Below are positions 1-12,780 of a stretch of 64,000 nucleotides of DNA, piece by piece. Numbering within the stretch: the stretch's first letter is position 1; every line of letters begins with the position of its first letter. Origin of the DNA: Ptychodera flava (taxonomy: Eukaryota; Hemichordata; Enteropneusta; Ptychoderidae); assembly GCF_041260155.1 (NCBI RefSeq), contig NC_091928.1, forward strand, positions 29,134,388 through 29,198,387. Direction: 5' to 3'. The position numbers and the translations under genes were made by a program. The notes below the pieces were generated by a model that was not told where the DNA came from, ran no database searches, and saw nothing but the letters and a program-made list of their open reading frames with translations.

Positions 1-1470
1 GGCAGTGTTGAATGTTGGCATGCAGTTACCTTTTCGCTGTATACGTAGATCTGGAGGGTCTATGAGTATACGAACACCCGTTACGCTACGTACACTCCAC
101 GCTGTTTACCGCGACCAAACCACTTGTAGTTCACACGGCGCGGGTGTTACACGATTAATCTTTCATTTTTTTCAAAGTTTACTCCTATAATCTCGGGTCA
201 CTGGCGCTATATATAAATAAAGTATTTAATTAATGTCACATTATGACCATCAATACTTAAAAAATTTTTTTGCTAGTTACATGAGTTATAAAATGTGCCA
301 GTCTAGTTCGAGCACGTACGGTAATGCTAGCAGGGATGGCCGCAACGCGCAGCTGTTTACCGGCTATCATTCTAGCCGCATCTATATTCACGTACTCGTG
401 TGCGGGATACAGAGTAGCCGTATTTATCCACGGAGATTTTTTGCAGTCGATGTTATTTCCTTCAGTTTTTGTATGCTTGCTAGCTACTAGAATGCGAAAA
501 CGGAAAAAATCACTCATAAACGAAACAGCACTGCTAGTCAGTACGACGGGTGTCTACCACTATACTACGTGTACGGCCGCAGACAGTGATAAACGTAGCC
601 CTTCTGTCACCGTAGTGTTTTTTTTCCATTTGCACTGTCCACGACTTTACCGAGAAGCCAGCCAGGCAGATTGTGTTGGCCAGTGAGGTAACACAAGCTT
701 GCAGTCTTGCTTCCTCGTCACAATCATTGAAAACATAAACAGAACCGAAAAAATCTGCCAAGTTAGCCGGTGAGGACCGAGAAAGAGCTGAAAGAGTCTA
801 CGTGTACACTCACGCTGCGCTGTAGGTCGCCGCCATGTTAGATTTAACACATGAACGTCGCTGCATAGTCAACTTCAACGAGACTTATTTCAAAAACGGA
901 GGCTTAAGCCACTGAGATTTTTTCAGATCGTATGGACCTACTCAAGATACGTCCCCTCCCTACTTCTCATGGAAATTTGACTTTGGATATGCTTTTGCGG
1001 CAGTGTTTAGTGAACGGCATTTTCGGTCGCTCGAAAACCATGAAAATAAGGCTAACGCAAAAACGAATCGATAAAACCCCATAAAAAATCATCGGCGAAC
1101 ACTAACTAAGAGTACAATTCAGCCGCTAACTGGAAACAGGACGGATGCTAAACGAAGGCTGAGATATCTGCGGATAAAATTCTGGCGAAAAATGCCATAA
1201 CCGTCACTCACTGGCCAGAGGGCGCTGTTCGAATTTGAACTAAATCCCTAATTATGCATGCAAATGAAGTACCCTCCTTTCAGACTGATTTGGGATTTTC
1301 TTTTAGCTTTGACTGACAGCTCAACTTGCACTAAATGAATAACATGGCATATATACTGTATACTCAAGCCAGCAAGAAAAACATTCATAAATCTAAAACA
1401 TAGGGCCAAAGTCCCTGAAGCTACTATAGACATGGATACAAAATTAAGTATTTCCTGACTGTATGAAATT
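1..1470. other. gene-poor left edge
   Basis: No ORF here resembles a known protein family and no repeat could be matched inside the window. The only gene-like signal is a short start-plus-donor on the minus strand near 814-836, listed separately. Base composition is mixed, with some CpG in the first 850 bases. Confidence 0.4.
814..836 (-). CDS. possible first coding exon of a minus-strand gene leaving the window
   Basis: On the minus strand an ATG in good context (ACATGG) at 836-834 opens MAATYSA and runs into a consensus GTGAGT donor at 813-808. Short ATGGCGGC-type first exons followed by a donor are common in animal genes. No downstream exon could be identified between here and position 1, so the rest of the gene would lie off the left edge. 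This could be chance; the call rests only on start context plus splice donor. Confidence 0.15.
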
Positions 1471-1477
1471 ATCTCAC

Positions 1478-1545
1478 TAAGGTCATCCTAGGGACTTGTA
1501 AACCAAATATTAAAGCTGTCTGACTAGCGGTTTTGAAAAAACAAG
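1478..1545 (+). repeat. fragment of dispersed repeat R1
   Basis: This stretch matches 2405-2470 at about 80-85% by eye. Both contain CCTAGGGAC, a CCAAAT block and the core AAAGCTGTCTGAC followed by AGCGGTT. It is an unclassified interspersed repeat; only the central part is preserved here. Confidence 0.5.
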
Positions 1546-2404
1546 CGACCCAACAGTTGACAGAGCTCTGCTGTGTTATGTAGAGAATAACCTTTTGTGA
1601 CACATATATTGATGAAGAAGGTGGATATTTGAGCTGGTTATCTTTTAATATCAGTATTTTCATCCTATTAACAAAGCCCATTTTAACTTTCAAATTAACA
1701 TTGTAAGTAAGTTCTGTACGTAGTCAGAGAAAGCACACTGAAGAGACAAATGTTTGAAACTTAAGAAGTTCAAGGTCATCAAAAGCATTATTAGGAATCA
1801 TGTAACACTTTCATTGCACTGTTTACACAGATTGCATAATTGCTATAAATAGCACATGAGGAATCTTACAGCCCAGCTTTACCATAAAAAACCTATCACT
1901 TTGACCACTCTTTTAATTGATCACTCTATTTTTTTCCTCAAAAGTAATTTTATTTTATCCTTACCCAGTCAACCATAAATGGAAATTAGAACTTTCTCTA
2001 TCTCTATTTATTTGACCACCCTATCATGACAAACTATTAAGAGCAATTTCTTTTAGATAACATACAGGGCACAATAAATGACGGTTCAGAATATATTAAA
2101 GTTGGGATTCAGGAAAGTTGCCTTTACATGTTTTAATCCTCCAAGATGGTAAGCATTTCACTATGAACTGTCAAAAAAAGTTGACCTTTCTGATAATTCC
2201 ACACTAAAATTATTTTGGCTTTGATGATTTCCTAATTAATTCAATTATTTAAAATCATATTAATTATTTTTTTCTGGGTGAATTGATAGGGTTTATACAG
2301 TACAAGAATTACTTACAATGTATGTCAAATTTGACCAAAAAATGACAAAAAAATTCCTTAAAAATACAGATTTGCATATTTCATCACAATTTGAACAAAT
2401 CTAA

Positions 2405-2770
2405 GTTGGGTTATCCCTAGGGACCTGTATACCAAATAATAAAGCTGTCTGACCAGCGGTTATGAAGAAGAAGATTTTTTACCAAAAACACCTTTTTTGG
2501 CATTAATTTGCCTATTTTCAACAATATCAAAAAATCAAAAAAAATAGTTTCTCAAAATCATATTTTTCATCAACACAACAAATATCAAATCAGTAAGTAC
2601 AGCGGTTCTCAAGATATTTGAGTGGACGGACGCCTCACAAACGGACATACATACATACATACATACATACATACATACATACATACATACATACAGACTG
2701 ACGACGGACGGATACCCATCCCAATAGCTTCTATACACCATAGTCTATAGTAGCTAAAAATGGAATAATG
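2405..2770 (+). repeat. dispersed repeat R1 with internal (CATA)n
   Basis: This is a longer copy of the element seen at 1478-1545. It continues through ACGGACG-rich sequence flanking a CATA microsatellite (2641-2695) and ends near a CTATAGTAGC box. A microsatellite framed by GACGGACG blocks inside a dispersed repeat suggests a non-autonomous transposon that carries its own simple repeat. No terminal inverted repeat was found, so the class is unknown. Confidence 0.45.
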
Positions 2771-4320
2771 GTATGGTAGACAATCACTCATACAGTAATC
2801 TTTTGACTGACACTTGAGTTGATCAGCCTTTTGCCTAGCAACTCGGTGAAAGCACACACCCCAACACTATGTGTCCACAACACACTCTCATCTATCAACG
2901 GCGTAACCTTGCATTCTCACATCGTGCTTTGTTGTCAGATGTGTAAGTTACGGTAGCCTAACCAATGAAACACCCTGATTCACCTTGGTTGCTGATATCA
3001 CTTTTTGCCCAACCGATCACAAAATAACAGTAGCTATGCGGCTACTCATATGATATACATGTATACTAGTGTACTTAAACTTTGAATTTCTGTTACTATA
3101 CACTCAATTCTCAAGTTACTCGTGGCCAAACAACGTTTTTTAAATGGCAAACTTAACTCATGTTGCATTCAGACAGTATTTTATTATTATGATCATCACA
3201 TTCTCCATACTAACAAAGTTATTTCATATTTGAATTTTTTCAAAGTTATACAAATCAAGATAATTACAGTTGTGCAGTTCTTTCCAACCCAAGGTGATTA
3301 AGTAATTTCTCTATCCATGCAAAATCAAACAACGCGGCAAAACGGAATTTAACGGGTGGAACTCAGGCAGAGCTTACTGTTGTGATCCCTATGAAATAAC
3401 ATTCTAATATTTATGGGTATAAAAGTTTAACTATAGCTCCAATTCATGCAGCTTGTATGAGGGAACCATGTACCAATGTTAGAAGCAACTGTATACAACT
3501 TTCTTTCACTTAATAGTTGTCATGGCAACAAGCCACAAAGTAACTGACCAAATTAGATTCTATAACACAGGTTGCTAATTTTGAAACAAATCCTATGGGT
3601 ACCCTTTAAAATTATATCCGAATAATTAAAAAAATATGGAATGGATAATTATAGGTCTGTTGGGCTAGGAAAGAGACAAAGCCAATGAAATCCTACCTCT
3701 GAAATGTACGATTTGTTGGAAGTACTTGAAGCCAAATTGAAAGCTTCTGCAAACAAGGAATAGAATTGTTATGATGGACATGTACAAATACCAGTAGCAA
3801 CGCTTTTGACCTGAAATGAGACATTTTTCTCAGTAATGGTTTATTGAAAGCATGCTGGGCACGCAATGGCAGAACGTGTCTGTTCAGCTCAGTCTAGTTA
3901 TGAATGAGTTACTAGCTGGCATGCTATCGATCTGACAGGCAAAGCGGTGGCTGTACCTCGCAGACAATAGATCACTGAATGAAAGGGTGAAAAACCTGTG
4001 TATGCACATGTCGGGTCTGTTTGCCCAATGTCACAAGAAAGGTGTAGAGATATTTGTCTTGGTTGTATTTTTGGTACTATGGCAACAATGGCAAAACCAT
4101 AGTGACAGAGCATAGAGGTAATATAATGAAAATACTCTGGCTTAAATATCATACAGTGGTGATACATATCACTGATATGGAGCCTTGGAAGCAATATATT
4201 GTACCACACCAGGACATATTATATATTACAGTATATATAGGAGACAGTATATTTCACTTACTGGTACATTGCACCATGTGGCAATATGTTAATGGATGCT
4301 GCAATCAACATTAATGATTC
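2771..4320. other. no recognisable feature
   Basis: AT-rich sequence without a supported exon, RNA gene or repeat. Overlapping short ORFs on both strands at 3898-4314 have no recognisable composition or motifs. Confidence 0.4.
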
Positions 4321-4324
4321 TCCT

Positions 4325-4755
4325 ATACAGTTGTATCAAAACTGAATTGAAATCTACATTTTGATAACACTAATGGCAAGCCTATCAAAACTGAATGAAA
4401 TCTACAAGTTAGACAACGTTGGTACTTCTAGCCTAAAGATGTACCCATAACTAAGTGAAATCTACCATTTTGACAGTCTAATGATTTAGTACTCAAGCGT
4501 ATCAACACTGAATAAAATCTACCATTTTAATGACACTTATTCTTATAACTTACAAGTGTATCAAAACTGAAAGAAATCTACCATATTGACAATAATAATA
4601 GTTTTTAGTACAAAAGTGTGAATCAAAAGTGAATGAAATCCATCACTCAGACAACACATACAGTATACGGGGTGAAATCTACCATATGGCTTTGACAATA
4701 TAAACGGTTTTAGTATACAAGTACATATACCATAACTGGATGAAAGTTACCTTGT
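4325..4755 (+). repeat. degenerate tandem repeat, about 60-70 bp unit
   Basis: About seven imperfect units each carry a version of ATCAAAACTGAATGAAATC followed by TACCATTTTGACA. Units differ by substitutions and small indels, so the array is old. No coding potential is seen. Confidence 0.65.
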
Positions 4756-5187
4756 TTCACAAGAATAATAAATATGACTGAGGAAAACAAGCATTCATTG
4801 CGTGATCCTTCCAAGTTTTCATACAAAAATGAACTCATTCATGCCCCTAACACTAATGACCTTTGACCTACCCATCAGCCACTGACACAAGCACAAGCAT
4901 AAATGTATACAAGACTGTTACAACCATCAAGCCACATTGCAGCCGTATCATTAGCTGAGCTGCGTGCATGCATCATGCTAACTTGCATTGTCCTGGCACT
5001 AGCAATTAATCACATTTCCATAAATAATCCATTCAGGACTGAAGCGTACCTGTACAAAATTAGAAATTCATTATCCGTGTGTCGGTTACTTTGTATGTCA
5101 GAAAACATTATCTGCTAGGTTTAGTATGAACAGTAAGTGCAATATCTGTAACTATTCCATTGTTGACTGGTGGGACAAACAAGAAAA

Positions 5188-5352
<165 letters not shown>

Positions 5353-5727
5353 CAAGTACATTATAACATTTATTTAGTTATTTTTTTATTTATTTCTTTC
5401 TTTTATAAATAAAATATATATTTAATATTTTGGGAGGGTATCTTTTCATATTAAGGCACACATGCTTTTGGAGAAAGACTAACAACTAATAGTATCCTAT
5501 CAATGGCATGAACTGATAAACTGACACACCTAGATGACACGCTTGACGCTTGAGAGGCTTAAAATGCTGTACCTGTACGTGCATGCCTATTAACATACCT
5601 TGCATGCAGATTAACGTCTGTATTGCTATATTTAGTAACTATAAAACACATGGTGCAACGCTGTCAGGGTGGATGGGAGGCGGTTGATGCATTATTGATG
5701 AGGACAGTGTGCTGCCTCTCTTGTCAG

Positions 5728-5953
5728 TTAACACTCTGAGTGCTGTAATTTTTTTCCCACCAAATATTTTAGTGAAACATTTTTACAAATTTTTATGAAT
5801 TTTTCTGTAATTTTTAGATAATTTTGGACCAAATGGAAATTACACTTGATCGGCAACATTTTTTTATCAAAATTTTGTCAAAAATCTGAAAAAAGTGAGA
5901 AGGGTGTATTTTGTACACACGACAACAATTGACTTCGGCGCTCAAAGGGTTAA
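5728..5953 (+). mobile_element. piggyBac-like MITE (TTAACCC family), copy 1
   Basis: A 226-bp unit is bounded by TTAA on both sides with imperfect terminal inverted repeats: TTAACACTCTGAGTGC at the left and GCGCTCAAAGGGTTAA at the right. The interior is AT-rich and non-coding. A related unit of the same size lies at 54538-54762, with shared internal blocks such as TTTTGGACCA. TTAA target sites and TTAACCC ends are typical of piggyBac-derived non-autonomous elements. Confidence 0.65.
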
Positions 5954-6344
5954 ACAATACCTTGTCGCTCACACTGACAATGGTTCCATTCTGGACTACC
6001 AGTGCAATCAATCTGCACGCATGCCCTGCCTGCAATGCTATTGTAATACACTATGAAACCAACTCGATTCAAATATGATAGTGTACTGTAAAAATATCTT
6101 GAATTTGCCTTTCAGCGACAAAAAGTAAAAGTCACAGACTTTCAAAAGAGTGATATTTTTTTCACGTTGATAAACTAATAATTAATATTTTAAGCACGGT
6201 GATGTATCCGCAGTTTGGGGATAAATTGATTATGACAATATCAGAGAACAAGGGTATAGATTCTACAACAAAGATATACTGCAGCTGACATCAATCAGCT
6301 TTCACTGCCACTCTGATATTTCAGAAATGACCGAAACCGTGTTT

Positions 6345-6680
6345 CATTAAAGTCATTTGGTAATCGTGCATTTGGCTAGGCTGCACCGATATTATGGAAT
6401 GACCTGCCGATTTCCATCAATCAGTGTACTTCCCGCGATAATTTTAAAGAATGGTTGAAGACTCATCTTTTTAAACAACTCTATGGATTTTTATCTGCCC
6501 GATGATTTACGCTCTTTTATTGTTGTTCACTTTTTATCTTGCTCTTCGTGATTCTTTTTTTATCCGAGTTTTTAAATAATTTGTGAGTGCGTTTTCGATG
6601 ATGTCAAAAGCGCCTTTGAGCACTTTCATTAGTGGTTGTATGGCACTATAAACTCTAACAAAACAAAGTAATATTGAGTT
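6345..6680 (+). mobile_element. LINE 3' fragment (CR1/L2-type)
   Basis: A degraded reading around 6355-6506 gives ILWNDLPISI and then FKEWLKTHLFKQLYG. This is the typical C-terminus of CR1/L2-clade ORF2 proteins (compare LWNRLPSKLR and FKSHLKTYLFKE in the LINE at 46656-50206). The reading holds at least one stop. It is followed by a 3' UTR-like stretch with a GCGCCTTTGAG block. The element is strongly 5'-truncated and dead. Confidence 0.65.
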
Positions 6681-6862
6681 CAGAAATAAAATTCAGGCCT
6701 AAAGAAATGAGAGCAATCGTGATGAATAAGAAGAAGAATAAATTTGTTCATATTCAGATTTTGCAACGCCTATCAATACTTTTACTATGCTTATCGACCC
6801 AGAACATTTGTTCCAAATATTTTTTGAAAGGGGAATGAAACCAAGTTTTTTTCAGTCTTTTG

Positions 6863-7020
6863 TTAAAGGGGCAGGCTTTTATCAGTGTTATCTCCAAGCC
6901 GACTGACTCACTGAGCAAATTTCCCAAGAACACAGGACTTAAACAATGACACAAACGGTCAATGTCAACAACTTCTGATGACAGAACCAGTGCCTCTTCA
7001 AGAAGATCACACATAATTTT
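6863..7020 (+). mobile_element. TTAAAGGGGCAG repeat, copy 1
   Basis: Begins TTAAAGGGGCAG and matches 40115-40260 in scattered blocks (CACTGAGCAAA versus CTTACTGTGCAC, then a shared GTCAACAAC and AGAACCAG). It is probably the left half of a T2-like, TTAA-targeting non-autonomous element; the right terminus was not found. Confidence 0.4.
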
Positions 7021-7339
7021 TATATAATATTTATTTCTTTTTTTATTTATCCATCATCCAACAGGCAGACGCCTGTTAACAGGATAAGATACCCATAATC
7101 CACTGGGGCAATGAGGAGTAAAGTGCCAATATATGCAGTAAATGACTGGCATATTCATTCATATGCAAATTGAGTCAAAATTAACATATCTATTTTACAT
7201 GCATTTGTAATGTTCAGCTAGATTCTCTGGCAAAAGTGCTGCTGCAAACTAAAACGTACGCTGAGTAATATATTATCAGTTTCTAGTTACTACCCTCAGA
7301 CTGTGCTGAATATGCTATTATTTGAGCTGATTCTTTGCT

Positions 7340-7557
7340 TAGGAGTCCGTATGCAGCATTTATCACCCTACAAATCCAATAAAGGAGTTTATATACAGCA
7401 TTAATAAGTCGATCCCTGCAAAACCCACCGTGGGAGTCAATACACAGCATTTATCACCCTACAAAATCCACTGAAGGAGTCAATATACAGCATTTATCAC
7501 CCTACATAACCACAGAAGGAGTCAGTATACAGCATTTATCACTCTATACAAACCCTG
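7340..7557 (+). repeat. tandem repeat, about 43-bp unit, five copies
   Basis: Five head-to-tail units share GGAGTCAATATACAGCATTT followed by ATCACCCTACA. The second unit is diverged. No coding potential. Confidence 0.75.
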
Positions 7558-10500
7558 AGTGGCAAAGAACCATCATTGATTTTATCTTTAAGCCAACAAA
7601 GACTAGGGCATGACGCTTGTTAGTGGGGGTGTGAAACGTTGCTAGTTGACAATGTGAGCTAACAATAAAACAGACTTGGGTCAATTATTTCAGTTGTTAA
7701 CAAACACTTCACAGACCCATCCTTGTTTCTTTAAAACAAAAAAAGCACACAATACATCTTCAACTATTGTCCTGTTATATTATTAATATCAGTGTTTTCA
7801 GTGGTGTTTAAACAAGCTCTTAACAGATCGATTCCGGATCGTGGTGCAGTACACCTTACAAATATTATCAGTCCACTTTGTGAATGTACAACACTATCAG
7901 ATCAAATCTGGATAAATGTTGATTATCCTATGTCTGGCTTATCTATTGTTAAATAACAATAACACTGACAACACTGACAACAACAAAAACAACTATGTTG
8001 AGCTTTTTCTTATGGTTGTTTTAATTGGGTCAAACTAAGGAGTAATTCCTGATATTTTTTTTTTTTTTTGTAAGGTGGTCATGAAACATGTCCAAACACA
8101 TAAAACTTGAAACCAAGAGACCTGATTTGACAGACAGCCAATCCTTTGGAAAAACTACTATTCATGCAAGGCCGAGCAGTGTCGCACATGTCAAGGTCAA
8201 AGTTCAAGCTGGTCTTTGTCATTTACTCAGTCCGGGAAAAATAATATACAACTTTTCTGACAACCAAACCGTTACAGTCACCTACTTTTAACCATGGAGG
8301 TAACACACTGTGTGCTAGCTACTGCCACGGGCATGTCCATTAACCTGAAAAATTATAGTTTTCTTTTGTGTCAAAAGCCAACAAAAACCTATGCAAACAC
8401 AATTCTTGCAGTTCCAAACTGACTTGCCCTACTTCACAGAGTTGTGCTGCAGAACGTTTTTTTTCTTACTTATACTTTCAGGGAGTTTAAACTTAGAATG
8501 TACTGTATGCTATACAAATAACATTATGAGGAATATGACAAGGTCTGAGAAAGCAGTCGGAAGACAAAGTCGTCTGTTACGGAAGACTGCTTTATTACTA
8601 AGCTAATAATAGATTAGTCAGTGGCTACACACAGTGTGCATATTACTATAACAATTGGGTGAGAGACAGTACAATATGGGTGAGGAGTCCTGTGACCTGA
8701 AGTGTCTCAGTTGAAGCATGGAGCTCCATGGCTGAAGGTAGATATCTTAGAAGAAATATTACCAAGGTATCTAAGGTAAGAAAATATATTAATAGTGACA
8801 TAATACAGGAATATATTTCCCAACATATGTTAACTAACAAAGGTGGCTATTTACCATAATTTTCATTTTTCAGTTTCATTTATTTTAAAAGGTAAATGTC
8901 ATTTTGCGCATAGCAAGGTTACAATCAATGATAGCTCACACTTCAATGTCATTAATATTGCAATGAGTACACAAACTGTATATTTGCAAGAACACTGTCT
9001 ATTTTAAGGCCTATTATGTAACGTCCAGGTATTCGCGAGGTATGTATTTGATGCCTGTTGTCATAGCAATGACAAAGAGGACAGAAATTCAGCTGTGTTG
9101 GAGCTGAGTAATGAATGAAACGTGGTCAGTTTGTGCTGCGGTGATGATATCTGTGAATAGCAGATCAGCCCATATTATTATACCCGGCGCTATCACACTA
9201 TAAATAATTAATGCCCTTGTCCAGATGGTTTATCGAACACGAATAGTCGCGACACAGTTCCGTAGGAATACGATCCAAGCGATAATTGTCGTTTGCCAAG
9301 TGCGGGTACCAAATTCATCGATGCATTCGGTCGATTGTAAGCGCTTCCGTGAATAAAAGATATTACAATTCGAATGACCATGATGCCAAGCAGGTAATTA
9401 TCATGTCTGTGAGCTGCGGTCTGGATCGCAAGGCAAAATCAGAGGGCAAAGTTCAACATCGTGTGAGCGGGCAGACACAGAAGGCCATGCATTAAATCGC
9501 AGTGGGTCAATCACTGCCCACTGGCGAGCTGCACTTATAAATCTGTATTTGTGATTATCCAAGCAATAGCAGAATCAGCGAGAAATTACAGTTTATCCAA
9601 ATGATCCTTTGAAATTGTTCCGAACATAATCGGAAGGCCGAAGGAGCATGAGAAAAGTGCTCTCCCCTCCCCCGCCCATGGTGCTTGCTAATGCATTCTT
9701 CGAATATCACACACATTCAGCGACTTACCAAAATGCAGAAGTCAAAATGCAGGCTTCAGGAAAGGGACAACATTTAAGCGCTTGTACACTTACACCTTTG
9801 GCGAGTGACCAAGGGTCATACCGACCGCCTAACACCAACACTCGTTGCTATAAAAAATATTTAGTGTAGCGAACCTAGGAAGTGTCAATTTTAACCAATC
9901 AAACATCGCGTACTAGTTAGTATGCGGGGTACACAAATGTCACAGAGTGTTCGATTGGCTAACTCATTCCTCTCCATGTCCGTAACTTGGACCATTCTAC
10001 TCTATTTTTAGGGGCATTCACTCTCACTTCCAATCGAGGGAACCGATATTTTGGGGGTTCAGGGATATTTTTTCCGTTTATAGCTTAGAAAAGAATCGGT
10101 CAGAATTCGATATCGTATTTTACACTAAAGAAGATAACAACACTTATGAACAGCCATACAAAAGCGGGATAATAAATCATGGGTAGATATTTCCCACACC
10201 TAGAGAGTTCCTCCATTCAAAGAGCGTTGCACTTGTACTGCCAGCTTATCCTCAACGCCGGGGCATCATACATATTCGGGATGCCCGTGTGGAAAACATC
10301 GCCGCTGTTTATAATCCCGCGGTCGTAAAAGCTGAAATTGGTAGTACATCGGTTCAGTTGACGGTTGAAGGTATGTAGACTGCCTGGATTTTTCAGTAAG
10401 TTGTGTTCTTCACGTCGCGCGTTTGGATAGCGCGACAGGAAGCGTGTATCAGTAAAGGCCTACATTATTGAATATCGAAAGTGTACCGGCGCACTCGTTT

Positions 10501-11083
10501 CATCAACACCATTTGCGCACAGACAGCTGCGTTTATAATGTGGTGAAACGAGGGCTTTTCTGTAATTATGACACATTCAGTCCTCAAAAATTCAACGTTA
10601 GTGTAATTGCAAGTGAACCACGGAAGGCGCAATTCTGCCCAGTGGTGCTAATGTAGTGCCCCAAATTTTTAATCATACCAGTCACTTTTCCCAATTTTTA
10701 TTGGGAAAATGTACTGACCTTGTTAAGGTTAAACCCATACTACAAGGTCAATTAAACTCTGTCAGTTCTGTGTGGGCCGGGTTTTTTTGTTTACCTGGGA
10801 CGGCTTTCGCGTTACCAATGGCTTTTGTTTGCTTATTGCTGCGTGTGGGTCAAAAGAGCATATGAACTAATTTATAAAGAAGCATGGAATTCTAGCGTAG
10901 CCCTGGTGTTGCCGACTGCGACTGTCAGCGATATCAGTTATAGCTGACAAATGCGGCACCGAGAGGTCGCCTGTGACGACACTGACCGAGTTCTTGAAAT
11001 TACTTTTACTGTTGCGCCTGCGTGGCTTTTATTCACGAAGTTTCAAGTACTAATAGGTGTATTGAATGTACACGACAAAATAT

Positions 11084-11109
11084 TAGGTCGACCTCCCGGG
11101 GTCGACCTA
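11084..11109. repeat. short palindrome
   Basis: Arms TAGGTCGACC and GGTCGACCTA are separated by six bases. No function can be assigned. Confidence 0.6.
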
Positions 11110-11572
11110 TAACAAATTTCTGTACAGATAGGTAGGCCTGGCCCTGCTAATGTCTATGGTCTGTCTTCAAATCATTTCAACTTCAGCATATTTTGAACAA
11201 ATCAAATTCCCCCGCCAAATATTGTCACCTTGCCAACGACGCTAATGTTTTATTCAGTATTTGCTCGGTCCTCTCAGGACAAAGTGCGACAGTGTCGCAA
11301 CATGTCGCGTAAAGGTACAAGCCTTTTGTGTGAAGACAACTTTTGTACTCAGTCCTACCGTTATTTGAAAGGCCGGTTTCTTTATCCCACTTTTGTGGCT
11401 TTGCTTTGTTCTGACTTCTGCGACCCAAGCGAAGCTACAGTAAAGCGATATATTAAAGCAAAGCTAGCCATTCAGAAACATAATTCATGAGGGAATGAAC
11501 TTTTTTTTCAATTCTTGTATCTATCTCTGCGATCATCATGGTTTTAGTTTTGTTGGAACTCTAAAGTTCCTC

Positions 11573-11679
11573 GCACCACAGGTGCCTGGAGTTGCCTGTG
11601 TAGAATACATACAGAGAAGGGGCCCTTCTCTCTATGTACCGGTATACTACACTGGCAACTCCAGGCACCTGTGGCTCGC
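11573..11679. repeat. hairpin-forming inverted repeat
   Basis: Arms of roughly 48 and 57 bases carry GGTGCCTGGAGTTGCC on the left and its complement on the right. They close around a GGGGCCC centre, with small bulges. It may be a foldback MITE; no related copy was seen in the window. Confidence 0.7.
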
Positions 11680-12421
11680 ACAACAGCATCCACAAAAACT
11701 GTGGAAGATTTTTTGTTCAATAAAGAGTTTCAAGTTGCAGAGTTTATCAATGCCATCATTCAATTATCACATTTTCATCAGCAGAAATTTTCCCTACCCG
11801 ATTTCACCAGTGGGTAAATATTATCGAGTGCTATCCCCTACATTTTTTCTACGCTCTGAACTACACAGTAAAAAGGAGAAACAGAAATATCAAACTTTTA
11901 CTGGTTTTGCTTCCTCATTCGAATCCAGCATTTATAATTCTTTCCTGATGGGAAAAGGAACACAGTAAATTTCAGCACTGATTTGCCAATGAATACCTAC
12001 CTGAATACTGAATCACAGATTAATATGAATTTTGCTACTTTGTGTCTAAATGTAGCAAATTTATGTAACACTGTCTGCTAAATGAATGTAATTAACAAAG
12101 GCAAGCTTGGCTATGTAACTCTGAATAAAACCATATGAGCCTTCCTAAATAACTCCATGGCTGTCAAATCAACCGCCTTGTCTATCACTTCTAAAAATTC
12201 TATGAGCAATTGACTCAGTGGTAGACAGACACAATACACACTATATGCATGGCATTGTTTTTGTCCTGTCTTCAGGGATTGTTTAATACTGGCATGCAGG
12301 CAATCTTTGAATAATCTAGAAACAAATTATACAACATATTAAAGCTAGTGATAGGGTAAGTATGTTTATGTATCTCCTCACAAAATCATTGTTGAAATTT
12401 GCTGTTGCCATAACAGAGGTA

Positions 12422-12780
12422 TTAAGGTAGTATGTGCCTCAAAAGTGAAAGACTTAAAATTTTGCTCAAACTTTCCCTATGGAATATTTCAACCTTTCTC
12501 ATTCAAAATCAAGAATAAAAATCGGGGGTCACGTGCAAATTTTGCTTCTAGAGAAACAAATAACCCAAGATTTACTGATATTTAAAATTCAAAATGGCCA
12601 CCGTCCCTGTGTTAACTCTATGGAGAAAAATACAATATTTGAATTCAAAGAAACTAAGCCAGTAAAAAGTTTTCTTACACCAAGAGCTTTAAAATGAGCC
12701 CCCACAAGTGGTAGATCAGAAAAGAATTGTAAAAGTTTGAGAGTCCGAAGATCTGTCCCCGAGGTGCATTCTACCTTAAA
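12422..12780 (+). mobile_element. MITE family A (TTAAGGTAG), copy 1
   Basis: A 359-bp element starts TTAAGGTAGTATGTGCCTC and ends GAGGTGCATTCTACCTTAA, so terminal inverted repeats of about 19 bp lie within TTAA. The interior includes a block resembling AAATTTGC, GGTGACCCCCGA and AAAATGGCCGCC. At least eight further complete or partial copies occur in the window. There is no transposase ORF. The TTAA flank points to a piggyBac- or Kolobok-type mobiliser. Confidence 0.8.

Larger units (their letters stand above)
7558..12421. other. intergenic; possible elongase upstream region
   Basis: No protein-coding exon is recognised. Two short palindromes (11084-11109 and 11573-11679) are listed separately. 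A moderately CpG-containing stretch around 10240-10371 ends in a good donor (GAAG followed by GTATGT). The first elongase coding exon has an apparent acceptor about 30 bases before its ATG, at 14149-14150. A non-coding 5' UTR exon near 10280-10371 is therefore possible but unproven. Confidence 0.3.

Noticed and set aside
11495-11968. 157-aa ORF
   Set aside because: It spans the hairpin at 11573-11679 and has low-complexity composition without any domain or splice context.
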